This document shows positions 38,280 through 47,668 of a stretch of DNA of 64,000 nt, in pieces. The notes beneath the pieces are model-generated. The model ran no database searches and was not told where the DNA came from. It saw only the letters and a list, made by a program, of their open reading frames with translations. The position numbers were made by a program, and so were the translations under genes. The DNA comes from Fukatsuia anoeciicola (lineage in GTDB: Bacteria > Pseudomonadota > Gammaproteobacteria > Enterobacterales > Enterobacteriaceae), in assembly GCF_964059965.1 (NCBI RefSeq), contig NZ_OZ060923.1, positions 744,001 through 808,000 of the forward strand, read 5' to 3'. Positions within the stretch are counted from its first letter, which is position 1; each line of letters begins with the position of its first letter.

Positions 38280-39140
38280 ATGCAATTGATTGCTAGAAAT
38301 TCAATCTTAGATCTTTGTCAACCACAAGTGATGGGTATTTTAAATATAACACCAGACTCTTTTTCTGATGGAGGGCAGCATAATAACCTCAACAAAGCAT
38401 TTAAATATGCCAAAACTATGATTACAGCAGGCGCAACACTAATTGATATTGGTGGTGAATCTACTCGTCCAGGAGCAAGACCAGTAAGTGAACAAGAAGA
38501 ACTAGATCGGATTATTCCTATTATAGAACACCTAACATCTTTGGCGGCTGATTTTAAAATTTGGCTATCAGTTGATACTTATAAAGCACAAGTTATTACT
38601 GAAGCTGCTAAAGCTGGCGTCCATTTAATTAATGATGTACGTGCGTTACAAGAACCAGGTGCATTAAAAGCAGCTGCGGCAACTAATTTGCCTATTTGTT
38701 TAATGCATCATACTCAAAAGAATCTAAAATATATACAACAATCACTACACTATGATGATCTACTAACTAAGATTAATAATTTTTTTCAACAGCGTATTGA
38801 TAGCTGTATCATGGCAGGTATTGCAAAAAATAAATTATTATTAGATCCTGGTTTTGGTTTTGGCAAAACGTTAGCGCATAATTATCGATTATTAATGCAC
38901 TTAGAAAAATTTCATCATTTTAATTTACCACTATTAGTAGGTATGTCACGAAAATCGATGGTTGGACAAATCTTACTTGATACTCTTCCGAAGCAGCGGG
39001 TTATTGGTAGTATTACCTGTGCAGTTATTGCAGCAATGTCAGGCGCTAAAATTATTAGAGTACATGATGTTAAAGAAACCGTCGAAGCAATGTATATTGT
39101 TAGAGCAGCACTTTCTGAAAAGGAATTAAGTAAATTATGA
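38280..39140 (+). CDS. folP: Dihydropteroate synthase FolP
   Basis: FolP condenses p-aminobenzoate with hydroxymethyl-dihydropterin pyrophosphate in folate synthesis. Key loops are intact: N-I-T-P-D-S-F-S-D-G-G (loop 1), D-I-G-G-E-S-T-R-P-G-A (loop 2), L-I-N-D-V-R-A-L, D-P-G-F-G-F-G-K and the C-terminal R-V-H-D-V. The 286 residues compare with ~282 in E. coli. No clear ribosome-binding site is seen. Its TGA overlaps the glmM ATG (ATGA), so the pair is coupled as in E. coli. It is notable beside the aroA pseudogene: chorismate for p-aminobenzoate must come from elsewhere, such as the host or a partner symbiont. Confidence 0.97.
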   Translation: MQLIARNSILDLCQPQVMGILNITPDSFSDGGQHNNLNKAFKYAKTMITAGATLIDIGGESTRPGARPVSEQEELDRIIPIIEHLTSLAADFKIWLSVDTYKAQVITEAAKAGVHLINDVRALQEPGALKAAAATNLPICLMHHTQKNLKYIQQSLHYDDLLTKINNFFQQRIDSCIMAGIAKNKLLLDPGFGFGKTLAHNYRLLMHLEKFHHFNLPLLVGMSRKSMVGQILLDTLPKQRVIGSITCAVIAAMSGAKIIRVHDVKETVEAMYIVRAALSEKELSKL

Positions 39141-40483
39141 GTAATCGTAAATACTTTGGTACAGATGGTATTCGCGGCAAAGTAGGCAATAAGCCTATTA
39201 CACCTGACTTTGTATTAAAGCTAGGATGGGCAGCAGGAAAAGTATTAGCGCGACAGCATGGTTCACGTAAAATTATTATTGGTAAAGATACTCGTATTTC
39301 TGGTTATATGTTAGAATCTGCACTAGAAGCAGGTTTGTCTGCTGCGGGGTTATCAGCTGCATTTACTGGCCCCATGCCCACGCCTGCCATAGCTTATCTA
39401 ACTCGTACTTTTCGCGCTGAGGCTGGTATAGTAATTTCAGCCTCTCATAATCCTTTTGATGATAATGGTATTAAATTTTTTTCCATTGATGGCAAAAAAT
39501 TACCTGATAACATAGAAAAAGCTATTGAAACTACAATGGAAGAACCTCTTACCTGCGTTCCTTCTGCAAAGTTAGGTAAAGCTAAACGAATTGTTGATGC
39601 GGCAGGACGTTATATTGAATTTTGTAAAGGGAGCTTTCCTAGTGAACTTAATTTAAATAATTTAACAATAGCTGTTGATTGTGCACATGGTGCAACCTAT
39701 CATATTGCACCTAGTGTATTGCGCGAACTAGGAGCAACAGTTATTTCTATTGGTTGCGAACCTGATGGTATGAATATTAATAAAAAATGTGGTGCAACTG
39801 ATACTAATATGTTGCAAAAGCAAGTTTGTGCTAAGAAAGTAGATGTTGGTTTAGCATTTGATGGTGATGGTGATCGTTTAATAATGGTTGATAACTTAGG
39901 TAATAAGGTTGATGGTGACCAAATTATCTATATTATTGCTAATGAAGAATTAAATCAAGGGCAATTGAAGGGAGGCGGCGTTGTTGGTACTTTAATGAGT
40001 AATATGGGGCTAGAGCTAGCCCTGAAGCAACGGAGTATTCCTTTTACACGGGCAAAAGTTGGTGATCGTTATGTATTAAAAAAAATGCAAGAAAAAGGTT
40101 GGCGTATTGGTGCAGAAAATTCCGGTCATGTAATTCTATTAGATAAAACAACGACAGGTGATGGTATCATCGCGGGTTTACAAATACTTGCTGCTATGGT
40201 ACGTAATAATAAAAGTTTATATGATCTTTGTCGCGATATACAATTATGGCCGCAAATTTTAGTAAATGTACACTTAAATAGAGATTATAATCCTTTAGAA
40301 TCATTAGCAGTAACTAAAATAGCTCAACAAGTTAAAACCGAGTTAGCAGGACAGGGACGTGTATTATTACGTAAATCAGGTACAGAGCCTTTAATCCGAA
40401 TTATGGTTGAAGGCAAAAAAGACAAAGAAACAATAAAGTATCTAGCTAATCGTATTACTAAAGCAGTAAAACTAGCAAGTTAA
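39137..40483 (+). CDS. glmM: Phosphoglucosamine mutase GlmM
   Basis: GlmM converts glucosamine-6-phosphate to glucosamine-1-phosphate for UDP-GlcNAc, feeding both peptidoglycan and lipid A. The active-site Ser103 is in S-A-S-H-N-P, the Mg-binding loop is D-G-D-G-D-R (near residue 243), the sugar-specificity loop is G-A-E-N-S-G-H and the C-terminal phosphate-binding loop is R-K-S-G-T-E-P-L-I-R. The 448 residues compare with 445 in E. coli. It starts inside the folP stop. It differs clearly from the ManB paralogue at 57.6 kb, which has the hexose-type motifs. Confidence 0.98.
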   Translation: MSNRKYFGTDGIRGKVGNKPITPDFVLKLGWAAGKVLARQHGSRKIIIGKDTRISGYMLESALEAGLSAAGLSAAFTGPMPTPAIAYLTRTFRAEAGIVISASHNPFDDNGIKFFSIDGKKLPDNIEKAIETTMEEPLTCVPSAKLGKAKRIVDAAGRYIEFCKGSFPSELNLNNLTIAVDCAHGATYHIAPSVLRELGATVISIGCEPDGMNINKKCGATDTNMLQKQVCAKKVDVGLAFDGDGDRLIMVDNLGNKVDGDQIIYIIANEELNQGQLKGGGVVGTLMSNMGLELALKQRSIPFTRAKVGDRYVLKKMQEKGWRIGAENSGHVILLDKTTTGDGIIAGLQILAAMVRNNKSLYDLCRDIQLWPQILVNVHLNRDYNPLESLAVTKIAQQVKTELAGQGRVLLRKSGTEPLIRIMVEGKKDKETIKYLANRITKAVKLAS

Positions 40484-40669
40484 TTGCTTATAATAAATAA
40501 AATAGCAAACTTCTACTAAAAAATATTTTTTATTAAAAATATAACTTTGTTTCATAAATAAATTTTTGCTATCAAAAATTATTTTTGCATAGATTAAACA
40601 CTTTATTTATTATTCATGCTAGTTTTAAAAAGTTAAATATAGTAAACTACCAATAATGTAGGTATAATT

Positions 40670-40996
40670 ATGTATATAGTTCTTCTGATATTTTTCCTAT
40701 TAATTGCAATAGGATTAATTACACTTATCTTGTTACAACAAGGGAAAGGTGTAGATGCAAGTACTTCATTTGGAGTAGGTGCTTCTACAACTTTATTTGG
40801 ATCTAATGGTTCTAGTAATTTTATAATCCGAATGACAGTTATATTAGCAATGTTACTTTTTATTATTAGTCTTGTATTAGGAAATATGAGTACTAAACAA
40901 CAATATAAAGGGCATAAATGGGAAAATTTAGATCAACCTGTTAATAATCAACAAGTAGATAAATTATTAAAACCAAATAATGATATTCCACAGTAA
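40670..40996 (+). CDS. secG: Protein translocase subunit SecG
   Basis: SecG is the small accessory subunit of SecYEG. It has two membrane helices (about residues 2-22 and 51-72) joined by the characteristic L-L-Q-Q-G-K-G-V-D-A-S-T-S-F-G loop with T-L-F-G-S-N-G-S. The 108 residues match the E. coli length (110), and the tail ends N-D-I-P-Q. The E. coli order glmM-secG-leuU-metY-rimP-nusA is kept. Confidence 0.96.
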   Translation: MYIVLLIFFLLIAIGLITLILLQQGKGVDASTSFGVGASTTLFGSNGSSNFIIRMTVILAMLLFIISLVLGNMSTKQQYKGHKWENLDQPVNNQQVDKLLKPNNDIPQ

Positions 40997-41045
40997 TCAT
41001 AAAAAATTGCTATAAATTTAATAAATTTTTTAAAACTATATTAGT

Positions 41046-41132
41046 ACCGAGGTGGTGAAATTGGTAGACACGCTACCTTGAGGTGGTAGTGCCTAATTAG
41101 GCTTACGGGTTCAAATCCCGTCCTCGGTACCA
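41046..41132 (+). tRNA. leuU: tRNA-Leu (anticodon GAG)
   Basis: The 87-base class II tRNA has acceptor ACCGAGG / CCTCGGT, a D-loop region with A-A-T-T-G-G-T-A-G, and anticodon stem CTACC/GGTAG around the loop TTGAGGT (GAG). It has a variable arm (TGCCTAATTAGGCTT), the T-loop GGTTCAAATCC and an encoded CCA. Its position between secG and the initiator tRNA matches leuU of E. coli. Confidence 0.97.
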
Positions 41133-41192
41133 AATAATAGAGATAGCTTGCTTTTACTTAATTATCAACATATACTTATTAGGTTTTTTAAA

Positions 41193-41269
<77 letters not shown>

Positions 41270-41508
41270 TTTCTTAAAATATTTTTTCAAATATGCTGTT
41301 TCATGACTTTTACTTATAAGTTTGAAAAAATTTTTTATTAGTACTATAATTATAGTTTTTTTATTAAACTATCATGTATCATTTAAAATAATACGTAAAC
41401 TTAGATAGATTATAATAGCTTATAAAAATATATTATGTATTAATCATTTATAATTATTTATATCTATTTATTTTGCATTTTATTGAAATATTTAAATATT
41501 GAAATATT

Positions 41509-41530
41509 GGGCTATTAGGCCCTTTTTTTA
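41509..41530 (+). terminator. Intrinsic terminator between metY and the rimP pseudogene
   Basis: A GGGC / GCCC stem with a 6-base loop is followed by seven T residues. It is GC-rich against an A/T-rich background and lies where a terminator or attenuator separates metY from the rimP-nusA-infB genes in enterics. Confidence 0.75.
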
Positions 41531-41546
41531 CGTCTTAGAAGTAGAC

Positions 41547-42001
41547 TTGCTACATTTAAATAAAATTACCTTTATTAATTTTTTAGCACTAGTCAAAGCT
41601 TTAGGTTATGAACTAGTTAATATTGAATTTATCTAGAAACGTTAATTAACGTTAAGCGTCTATGTTGGTAATAGGAATAATAACTCACTATTAATGCTTA
41701 TATTGATATTGGTTATCAAATTAACATAATATTAAATATTATAGATACCATTAATGTTTCTTATAATTTAAAGATTTCACCTACTAATTTTGATCGTCCC
41801 TTATTTAGATCTAAACATTATACTCGCTATCTAGTGGAAAAAATTAGTTTAGTATTACTTACAGCAATACAAAATATCATAAATAGAAAGGCGTCATTAA
41901 AGCCGTTAAAGGAGAAACAATTACGGTTACTACGTATAAAAAAGATGAAGTATTTACACTAAGTAATATCTAAAAATCGAACTTGGTTACCACATTTTTA
42001 A
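41547..42001 (+). pseudogene. rimP: Eroded rimP (ribosome maturation factor)
   Basis: RimP assists 30S maturation and is normally the first gene before nusA. The frame from a TTG at 41547 reads A-L-V-K-A-L-G-Y-E-L-V-N-I-E-F-I-*-K-R, matching A-P-V-E-A-L-G-F-E-L-V-G-I-E-F-I-R-G-R. Later blocks include V-S-Y-N-L-K-I-S-P (RimP V-A-Y-N-L-E-V-S-S-P), F-D-R-P-L-F and, at the end, N-L-V then P-H-F-stop. Internal stops and several frameshifts are clear. The old stop lies 21 bases before the nusA ATG, so nusA is now probably led by decayed rimP sequence. Confidence 0.92.
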
Positions 42002-42022
42002 AATTTGGATAAGGCAATTAGG

Positions 42023-43549
42023 ATGAATAAAGAGATCCTGGCTGTTACAGAAGCAGTTTCCAATGAAAAAGCCCTTCCAATTGAGAAGGTATTTGAGGCA
42101 TTAGAAATTGCTTTAGCAACAGCAACTAAAAAAAAATATGAACAAGAAATTGACGTGCGTATTAAAATTAATCGTAAAACAGGAGATTTTAATACCTTTC
42201 GTCGCTGGAAAGTTGTTAGTGAAGTAACTATGCCAACCCGTGAGATTACGCTAGAAGCCGCACAATATGAAGATTCAACTATCCAAAAAAATAATTATAT
42301 TGAAGAACAAATTAAATCTATTACTTTTGATCGAATCACTACCCAAACGGCTAAGCAGGTTATTGTACAAAAAATACGTGAAGCTGAACGAGCAATGGTA
42401 GTAGAGTTATATCGAAAAGACTTAAATACAATTGTAACTGCCATCGTTAAAAAGGTAAGTAATGATAATATCATTCTAGAACTCGTCAAAAATGGCAATA
42501 ATGCTGAAGCTATTATTTGTCGTGAAGATAAATTACCATATGAAAACATACGTTCTGGCGATCGTATTCGTGGTGTTCTGTACGATATTCGTCCTGAGGT
42601 ACGCGGGCCTCAGCTATTTGTAAGCCGTTCGCGTCCTGAAATATTAATTGAACTATTTCGTATTGAAGTACCAGAAATTGGTGAAGGAATAATTGAAATT
42701 AAGGCAGTTGCCCGTGAGCCAACTTCTCGTGCTAAAATAGCTGTCAAAACTAAAGATAAACGCATTGATCCTGTAGGTGCTTGCGTTGGCATGCGTGGAG
42801 CTCGTGTTCAAGCTGTCTCTAAAGAACTATGTGGAGAACGAATTGATGTTGTTTTGTGGGATGATGAGTTTACTAAATTTGTTGTTAATGCCATGGCACC
42901 AGCCGATGTTGAATCAATTATAGTTGATGAAGATAAGCATACCATAGATGTAGCTGTTAAAGCTGATAATCTAGCGCAAGCAATTGGTCGTAATGGTCAG
43001 AATGTACGTTTAGCTACAGCTCTCATAAATTACGCAAAAGATGAAAACGCTCCTAAATGGGTATTAGATGTCATAACGGAGGATAAGCTTAAAGCAAAAA
43101 ACTATGCCGAAACCTATGCCACTATAAGTATTTTTATCAAATATCTTAATATAGATGAGCAGTTTGCTACTATTTTAGTTGAAGAAGGTTTTTCTTCTTT
43201 GGAAGAATTAGCCTATATACCGATAAAAGAGTTATTAGCAATCAATGATTTTGATAAAGATATGGTTGAGAAACTGCGCGAACGCGCTAAAGCCGCCTTG
43301 ACTACACTAGCTTTAACGCAGGAAGAGAATCTTGGCAAATACAAACCCACTAATGACTTATTAAATTTAACTGGCCTAAAACGCGATATGGCATTTAAGC
43401 TAGCTGCAGTTGGTATATGCACGTTAGAAGAACTTGCCGAGCAAGGTGTCAGTGATTTAACAAGTATTAAAGGACTTAGCGACGAGAAAGCGGGTGAGCT
43501 AATTATGACCGCCCGTAATATCTGTTGGTTTGGCGATGATACGAAATAA
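42023..43549 (+). CDS. nusA: Transcription elongation/antitermination factor NusA
   Basis: NusA binds RNA polymerase and modulates pausing, termination and antitermination. The ATG at 42023 (site TTAGG) gives M-N-K-E-I-L-A-V-T-E-A-V-S-N-E-K, identical in form to E. coli; a start six codons upstream is not used. Domains in order are the N-terminal RNAP-binding domain (about 1-125), S1 (135-200), KH1 and KH2 (about 230-345, with G-A-C-V-G-M-R-G and I-G-R-N-G-Q-N-V-R-L-A) and two acidic repeats with E-E-G-F-S-S-L-E-E-L-A. There are 508 aa (E. coli 495). About ten extra residues (N-Y-A-K-D-E-N-A-P-K) sit after KH2. Confidence 0.97.
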   Translation: MNKEILAVTEAVSNEKALPIEKVFEALEIALATATKKKYEQEIDVRIKINRKTGDFNTFRRWKVVSEVTMPTREITLEAAQYEDSTIQKNNYIEEQIKSITFDRITTQTAKQVIVQKIREAERAMVVELYRKDLNTIVTAIVKKVSNDNIILELVKNGNNAEAIICREDKLPYENIRSGDRIRGVLYDIRPEVRGPQLFVSRSRPEILIELFRIEVPEIGEGIIEIKAVAREPTSRAKIAVKTKDKRIDPVGACVGMRGARVQAVSKELCGERIDVVLWDDEFTKFVVNAMAPADVESIIVDEDKHTIDVAVKADNLAQAIGRNGQNVRLATALINYAKDENAPKWVLDVITEDKLKAKNYAETYATISIFIKYLNIDEQFATILVEEGFSSLEELAYIPIKELLAINDFDKDMVEKLRERAKAALTTLALTQEENLGKYKPTNDLLNLTGLKRDMAFKLAAVGICTLEELAEQGVSDLTSIKGLSDEKAGELIMTARNICWFGDDTK

Positions 43550-43569
43550 ATCGTAGCAGGGAAAACAGC

Positions 43570-46182
43570 ATGACAGACATAACAATAAAATCATTAGCAA
43601 TAGAAATTCAAACTCCAGTTGAACGCTTAGTCGCACATTTTATAGCAGCAGGGATCAATAAATTTAAAACTGATTCTGTTACTCAGCAAGAGAAGGAAAC
43701 ATTATTAGCGTATTTAAAACGTGAACACGGTAGTGTTCCAAATAAACTTACGTTACAACGTAAAATACGTAGTACTGTAAATATTCCAAGTATCGGTGGA
43801 AAAAATAAATCAGTACAAATTGAAGTTAGGAAAAAACGTACTTATATTAATATGTTAGAAACAGAATCTGCTAAAACAGAAGAACAAATAAAATTTATAA
43901 CAAAAAATGAAGCCCAAAAAATTACTGAAAAAAAAACTAAGCAAGTAATAGAAAGAGAAAAAATAATACGTCAAACCTCTTATGAAAAGAAAAATAACTT
44001 TGTACAAAATAAAACAGTACGTAATGAGATTAAAGCTGCTGAAATAAAACGTTCTGTTGAACAAGAAACATATCGTAAAGTCAAAGAAAATACAAAATAT
44101 CTTGCTGAAGAAATTCGTAAGATGGCAATAGAGAATGAAGGTAAATGGTCAAAAACTATAGATGATCAAATTGAATCTGTTGATTATCATATGACAACTT
44201 CACAACATGCACAGGCAGCGGAAGATGAAAACGATGCTAAAGTTGAAGGTAGTCGCCGTAGTCGTAGCCGTAGCCGTAGCCGTAGTAGTAAAGTGATAAA
44301 ACATAAAAAAGGTAATAAACTTTTTGAGCATAAAGCTGATCGGGAAGAAGTTCGTATTATAGCTCGTAAAAATAAACGCAAACCAAGCATTTTGCAACAA
44401 AGTTTTAATAAGCCAGTTATTGCCGTTAATCGTGATGTGATTATTGGTGAAACATTATCAGTTGCTGAACTGGCTAATAAAATGGCAGTTAAAGGTTCTC
44501 AGGTTATAAAAGTAATGATGAAACTAGGGGCTATGGCGACAATTAATCAAATTATTGATCAGGAAACAGCACAGTTAATTGCCGAAGAAATGGGCCATAA
44601 AGTTATTCTACGGCGCGAAAATGAGCTCGAAGAAGCGCTTATGAGCGATCGTGATACAGGAGTTAATTTAGAATTGAGAGCGCCAGTTGTAACTATAATG
44701 GGACATGTTGATCATGGTAAAACTTCACTACTAGATTTCATTCGTTCAACTAAAGTTGCAACAGGAGAGGCTGGCGGTATTACGCAGCATATTGGTGCTT
44801 ATCGTGTTAAAATTGGAAATGGTATGGTAACTTTTTTGGATACCCCAGGACATGCGGCCTTCACTTCAATGCGTGCTCGTGGTGCTAAAGTTACTGATAT
44901 TGTTGTGCTTGTTGTAGCAGCTGATGATGGTGTTATGCCACAAACAATTGAAGCTATCCAACATGCTAAAGCCGCACAAGTACCTATTGTAGTTGCAATT
45001 AATAAAATAGATAAATTAGAAGCTAATCTTGAACGTGTTAAAACAGAATTATCTCAATATGATATCCAACCGGAAGAGTGGGGAGGTAATTGTCAATTTA
45101 TCTATGTATCGGCAAAAACTGGTTCCGGTATTGATAAATTATTAAATGCAATTCTTCTACAAGCTGAAGTACTTGAATTACACGCAGTTCGCAGTGGTAT
45201 GGCAAGTGGTGTGGTTATTGAATCTTTCCTAGATAAAGGTCATGGACCAGTTGCTACTGTATTAGTACAAGAAGGCACCTTAAATAAAGGTGATATTGTA
45301 CTATGTGGTTTTGAATATGGCCGCATCCGAGCTATGCGCAATGAAATAGGACGTACAATCCTTTCTGCAGGACCTTCCGTTCCGGTAAAGATTCTTGGAT
45401 TATCGAGCATTCCTGCTACTGGAGATAAAATAACAGTAGTACGTGACGAAAAAAGAGCCCGCGAAGTAGCCTTATATAGACAAGGTAAATTCCGTGATGT
45501 TAAATTAGCACGTCAGCAAAAATTAAAACTAGAAAATATATTCACTAACATGACTGAAGGTGAGGTTTCAGAATTAAATATTGTACTAAAATCTGATGTA
45601 CAGGGTTCTTGTGAGGCTATTTGTGATGCTCTTAAGCAATTATCTACTAATGAAGTAAAAGTAAAAATTGTAGGATCTGGTGTTGGAGGTATTACTGAAA
45701 CTGATGCAACTTTAGCAGCTGCTTCTAATGCTATTATCATTGGCTTTAATGTACGGGCAGATGCATCAGCACGCCGAATAATAGACAGCGAAAATCTAGA
45801 TCTACGTTATTATTTTGTTATATATAGCTTAATTGATGAAATTAAACAAGCAATAAGTGGAATGTTAACTCCTGAATATAAACAACAAACTATTGGTCTA
45901 GCAGAAGTTCGCAGTGTTTTTACATCACCAAAATTTGGTGCTATTGCGGGTTGCATGGTGATAGAAGGTATTATTAAGCGTAATAGTCCAATTCGTATTT
46001 TACGTAATAATATTGTCATTTATGAAGGCGAGCTAGAATCTTTACGTCGTTTTAAAGATGACATTAACGAAGTTCGTAATAATACAGAATGTGGTATTGG
46101 TATTAAAAATTATAATAATATCTGTGCTGGTGATATAATTGAAGTATTTGAAACTATTGAAATTAAACGTACCATCACCTGA
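43570..46182 (+). CDS. infB: Translation initiation factor IF-2
   Basis: IF-2 is the GTPase that positions fMet-tRNA on the 30S subunit. It has an IF2-N domain (about residues 1-50), a long charged region (about 90-290) and a second IF2-N-like domain (V-A-E-L-A-N-K-M-A-V-K-G). The G domain has G-H-V-D-H-G-K-T (G1), D-T-P-G-H (G3) and N-K-I-D-K (G4). Domains III-IV and the fMet-binding C terminus follow. There are 870 aa (E. coli 890). The linker holds an Arg-Ser run encoded by a hexanucleotide repeat. It starts 20 bases after nusA, and the operon order is standard. Confidence 0.98.
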   Translation: MTDITIKSLAIEIQTPVERLVAHFIAAGINKFKTDSVTQQEKETLLAYLKREHGSVPNKLTLQRKIRSTVNIPSIGGKNKSVQIEVRKKRTYINMLETESAKTEEQIKFITKNEAQKITEKKTKQVIEREKIIRQTSYEKKNNFVQNKTVRNEIKAAEIKRSVEQETYRKVKENTKYLAEEIRKMAIENEGKWSKTIDDQIESVDYHMTTSQHAQAAEDENDAKVEGSRRSRSRSRSRSSKVIKHKKGNKLFEHKADREEVRIIARKNKRKPSILQQSFNKPVIAVNRDVIIGETLSVAELANKMAVKGSQVIKVMMKLGAMATINQIIDQETAQLIAEEMGHKVILRRENELEEALMSDRDTGVNLELRAPVVTIMGHVDHGKTSLLDFIRSTKVATGEAGGITQHIGAYRVKIGNGMVTFLDTPGHAAFTSMRARGAKVTDIVVLVVAADDGVMPQTIEAIQHAKAAQVPIVVAINKIDKLEANLERVKTELSQYDIQPEEWGGNCQFIYVSAKTGSGIDKLLNAILLQAEVLELHAVRSGMASGVVIESFLDKGHGPVATVLVQEGTLNKGDIVLCGFEYGRIRAMRNEIGRTILSAGPSVPVKILGLSSIPATGDKITVVRDEKRAREVALYRQGKFRDVKLARQQKLKLENIFTNMTEGEVSELNIVLKSDVQGSCEAICDALKQLSTNEVKVKIVGSGVGGITETDATLAAASNAIIIGFNVRADASARRIIDSENLDLRYYFVIYSLIDEIKQAISGMLTPEYKQQTIGLAEVRSVFTSPKFGAIAGCMVIEGIIKRNSPIRILRNNIVIYEGELESLRRFKDDINEVRNNTECGIGIKNYNNICAGDIIEVFETIEIKRTIT
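44250..44290 (+). repeat. Hexanucleotide (CGTAGC/T) repeat inside infB
   Basis: Six to seven consecutive CGTAGY units encode alternating Arg-Ser in the IF-2 linker. It is in frame, so copy-number slippage would change only linker length by two residues per unit. Confidence 0.8.
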
Positions 46183-46203
46183 TATCCTTATAGTTACTCA
46201 TAA

Positions 46204-46250
46204 TAGACTTCTTGTAAAAGCTATATGCTTTTACAAGAAGTCTATTTTTA
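46204..46250 (+). terminator. Strong hairpin between infB and rbfA
   Basis: An 18-bp perfect stem (arms 46204-46221 and 46227-46244, beginning TAGACTTCTTG) closes a 5-base loop and is followed by TTTTTA. It has the form of an intrinsic terminator, yet rbfA and truB follow on the same strand within 40 bases, so it may be a partial terminator or an RNA-processing site. Apart from a few G/C pairs it contains little else of note. Confidence 0.7.
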
Positions 46251-46283
46251 GATTGTTTCCCTTTATCTTGTTTGGGTAGTCAA

Positions 46284-46703
46284 ATGATAAAAGAATTTAG
46301 CCGTGCTCAACGTGTTGCCCAAGAAATAAAAAAAAAGATTGCCATTATTTTGCAACGTGAAATCAAAGATCCACGAATATGCATGGTAACAGTTTCGAGT
46401 GTTGAAATTTCTCGTGATCTTACTTGTGCTAAAGTATTTGTCACTTTTTTAAATATATTAACTAAAAACTCGGATTCTAAAGTGATCACTAACGGTATTA
46501 CTATCTTACAAGATGCTTCTGGTTATATTCGTAACTTATTAGGAAAGACAATGCGCTTACGTATAGTGCCTAATATTAGTTTCTTTTATGATAATTCCTT
46601 AGCAGAAGGGACACGAATCTCTAATCTTATTAATAATGTTTTACAAAAAAATACTAAATATTATAATTACAAATATTATAATAATAGCAACAAGGAAGTA
46701 TAA
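46284..46703 (+). CDS. rbfA: 30S ribosome-binding factor RbfA
   Basis: RbfA is a cold-shock-associated KH-fold protein needed for 16S 5'-end maturation of the 30S subunit. The ATG at 46284 gives M-I-K-E-F-S-R-A-Q-R-V-A-Q-E, matching M-A-K-E-F-G-R-P-Q-R-V-A-Q-E; an upstream in-frame TTG is not used. I-L-Q-R-E-I-K-D-P-R and M-R-L-R-I-V-P are conserved. There are 139 residues (E. coli 133), with an Asn/Tyr/Lys-rich, probably drifting C terminus. The stop overlaps the truB ATG by one base. It is kept although its functional neighbour rimP is lost. Confidence 0.96.
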   Translation: MIKEFSRAQRVAQEIKKKIAIILQREIKDPRICMVTVSSVEISRDLTCAKVFVTFLNILTKNSDSKVITNGITILQDASGYIRNLLGKTMRLRIVPNISFFYDNSLAEGTRISNLINNVLQKNTKYYNYKYYNNSNKEV

Positions 46704-47668
46704 TGGGACGCCCAAGTCACCACGGTCGTGATATTAATGGTATTTTATTATTAGATAAACCAGCTAAAATCTCTTCAAATAATGTTTTACAAAAAGTTAA
46801 ACGTATTTTTGCTGCTAACCATGTAGGCCATACTGGAGCATTAGATCCAATGGCAACGGGTATGCTACCTATTTGCTTTGGTGAAGCAACTAAATTTTCT
46901 CAATTTTTGCTTAATTCAAATAAACGTTATCATGTAATTGCACATTTAGGACAGAGAACAAATACATCAGATACGGAAGGTTTTGTAATTGCCGAAAGAA
47001 AACCAATTTTTACACAAATCCAGTTAGAGAAAGCGTTACAACATTTTCTAGGTGATAGTTTACAAATACCCTCAATGTATTCAGCATTAAAATATCATGG
47101 GAAACCATTATATCAATATGCTCGACAAGGAATTAACATAAAACGTAAAGCACGTACTATTACTGTTTTTGATCTGCAACTTATTCGTAGAAATGAGTTT
47201 AGTTTAGAGTTAGAAATTTATTGTTCTAAAGGCACCTATATTCGTACTATTATCGATGATTTAGGTGAATTATTAGGCTGCGGTGCTCATGTAAGTCAAT
47301 TACGTCGTTTACAAGTTGCTACATATCCATATGAACATATGATAACTTTAGAGCAATTAAATATACTTATTAAATTAAAAAAAATCGAATCAACACAAAC
47401 TAAGTTAGCTAGACAAAACTCATTATATCAAACATTAGACGCGTTACTATTACCCATGGAAAGTGCAGTATTAAATTTTCCTGAAGTTAATTTATCACCG
47501 ATTGCTGCCACTTATATAAAACAAGGTCAACCAGTTCAGGTTTCTACTGCTCTTTCTACTAGCATAGTACGTATTACTGAAGGTGCAGAACATTATTTTA
47601 TTGGTATTGGTATTATTAATAATAATTATGTCGTGCCAAAGCGCTTAATTGTTGAGCGTAAAAACTAA
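46703..47668 (+). CDS. truB: tRNA pseudouridine(55) synthase TruB
   Basis: TruB makes pseudouridine 55 in the T-loop of tRNAs. The catalytic Asp lies in G-H-T-G-A-L-D-P-M-A-T-G (near residue 48). R-D-I-N-G-I-L-L-L-D-K-P starts the domain, and C-S-K-G-T-Y-I-R-T and the C-terminal PUA-like region are present. There are 321 aa (E. coli 314). Translation is coupled to rbfA by a TAATG overlap. In E. coli rpsO and pnp follow; here no rpsO is found downstream and the next gene, coaE, faces the opposite way. Confidence 0.97.
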   Translation: MGRPSHHGRDINGILLLDKPAKISSNNVLQKVKRIFAANHVGHTGALDPMATGMLPICFGEATKFSQFLLNSNKRYHVIAHLGQRTNTSDTEGFVIAERKPIFTQIQLEKALQHFLGDSLQIPSMYSALKYHGKPLYQYARQGINIKRKARTITVFDLQLIRRNEFSLELEIYCSKGTYIRTIIDDLGELLGCGAHVSQLRRLQVATYPYEHMITLEQLNILIKLKKIESTQTKLARQNSLYQTLDALLLPMESAVLNFPEVNLSPIAATYIKQGQPVQVSTALSTSIVRITEGAEHYFIGIGIINNNYVVPKRLIVERKN

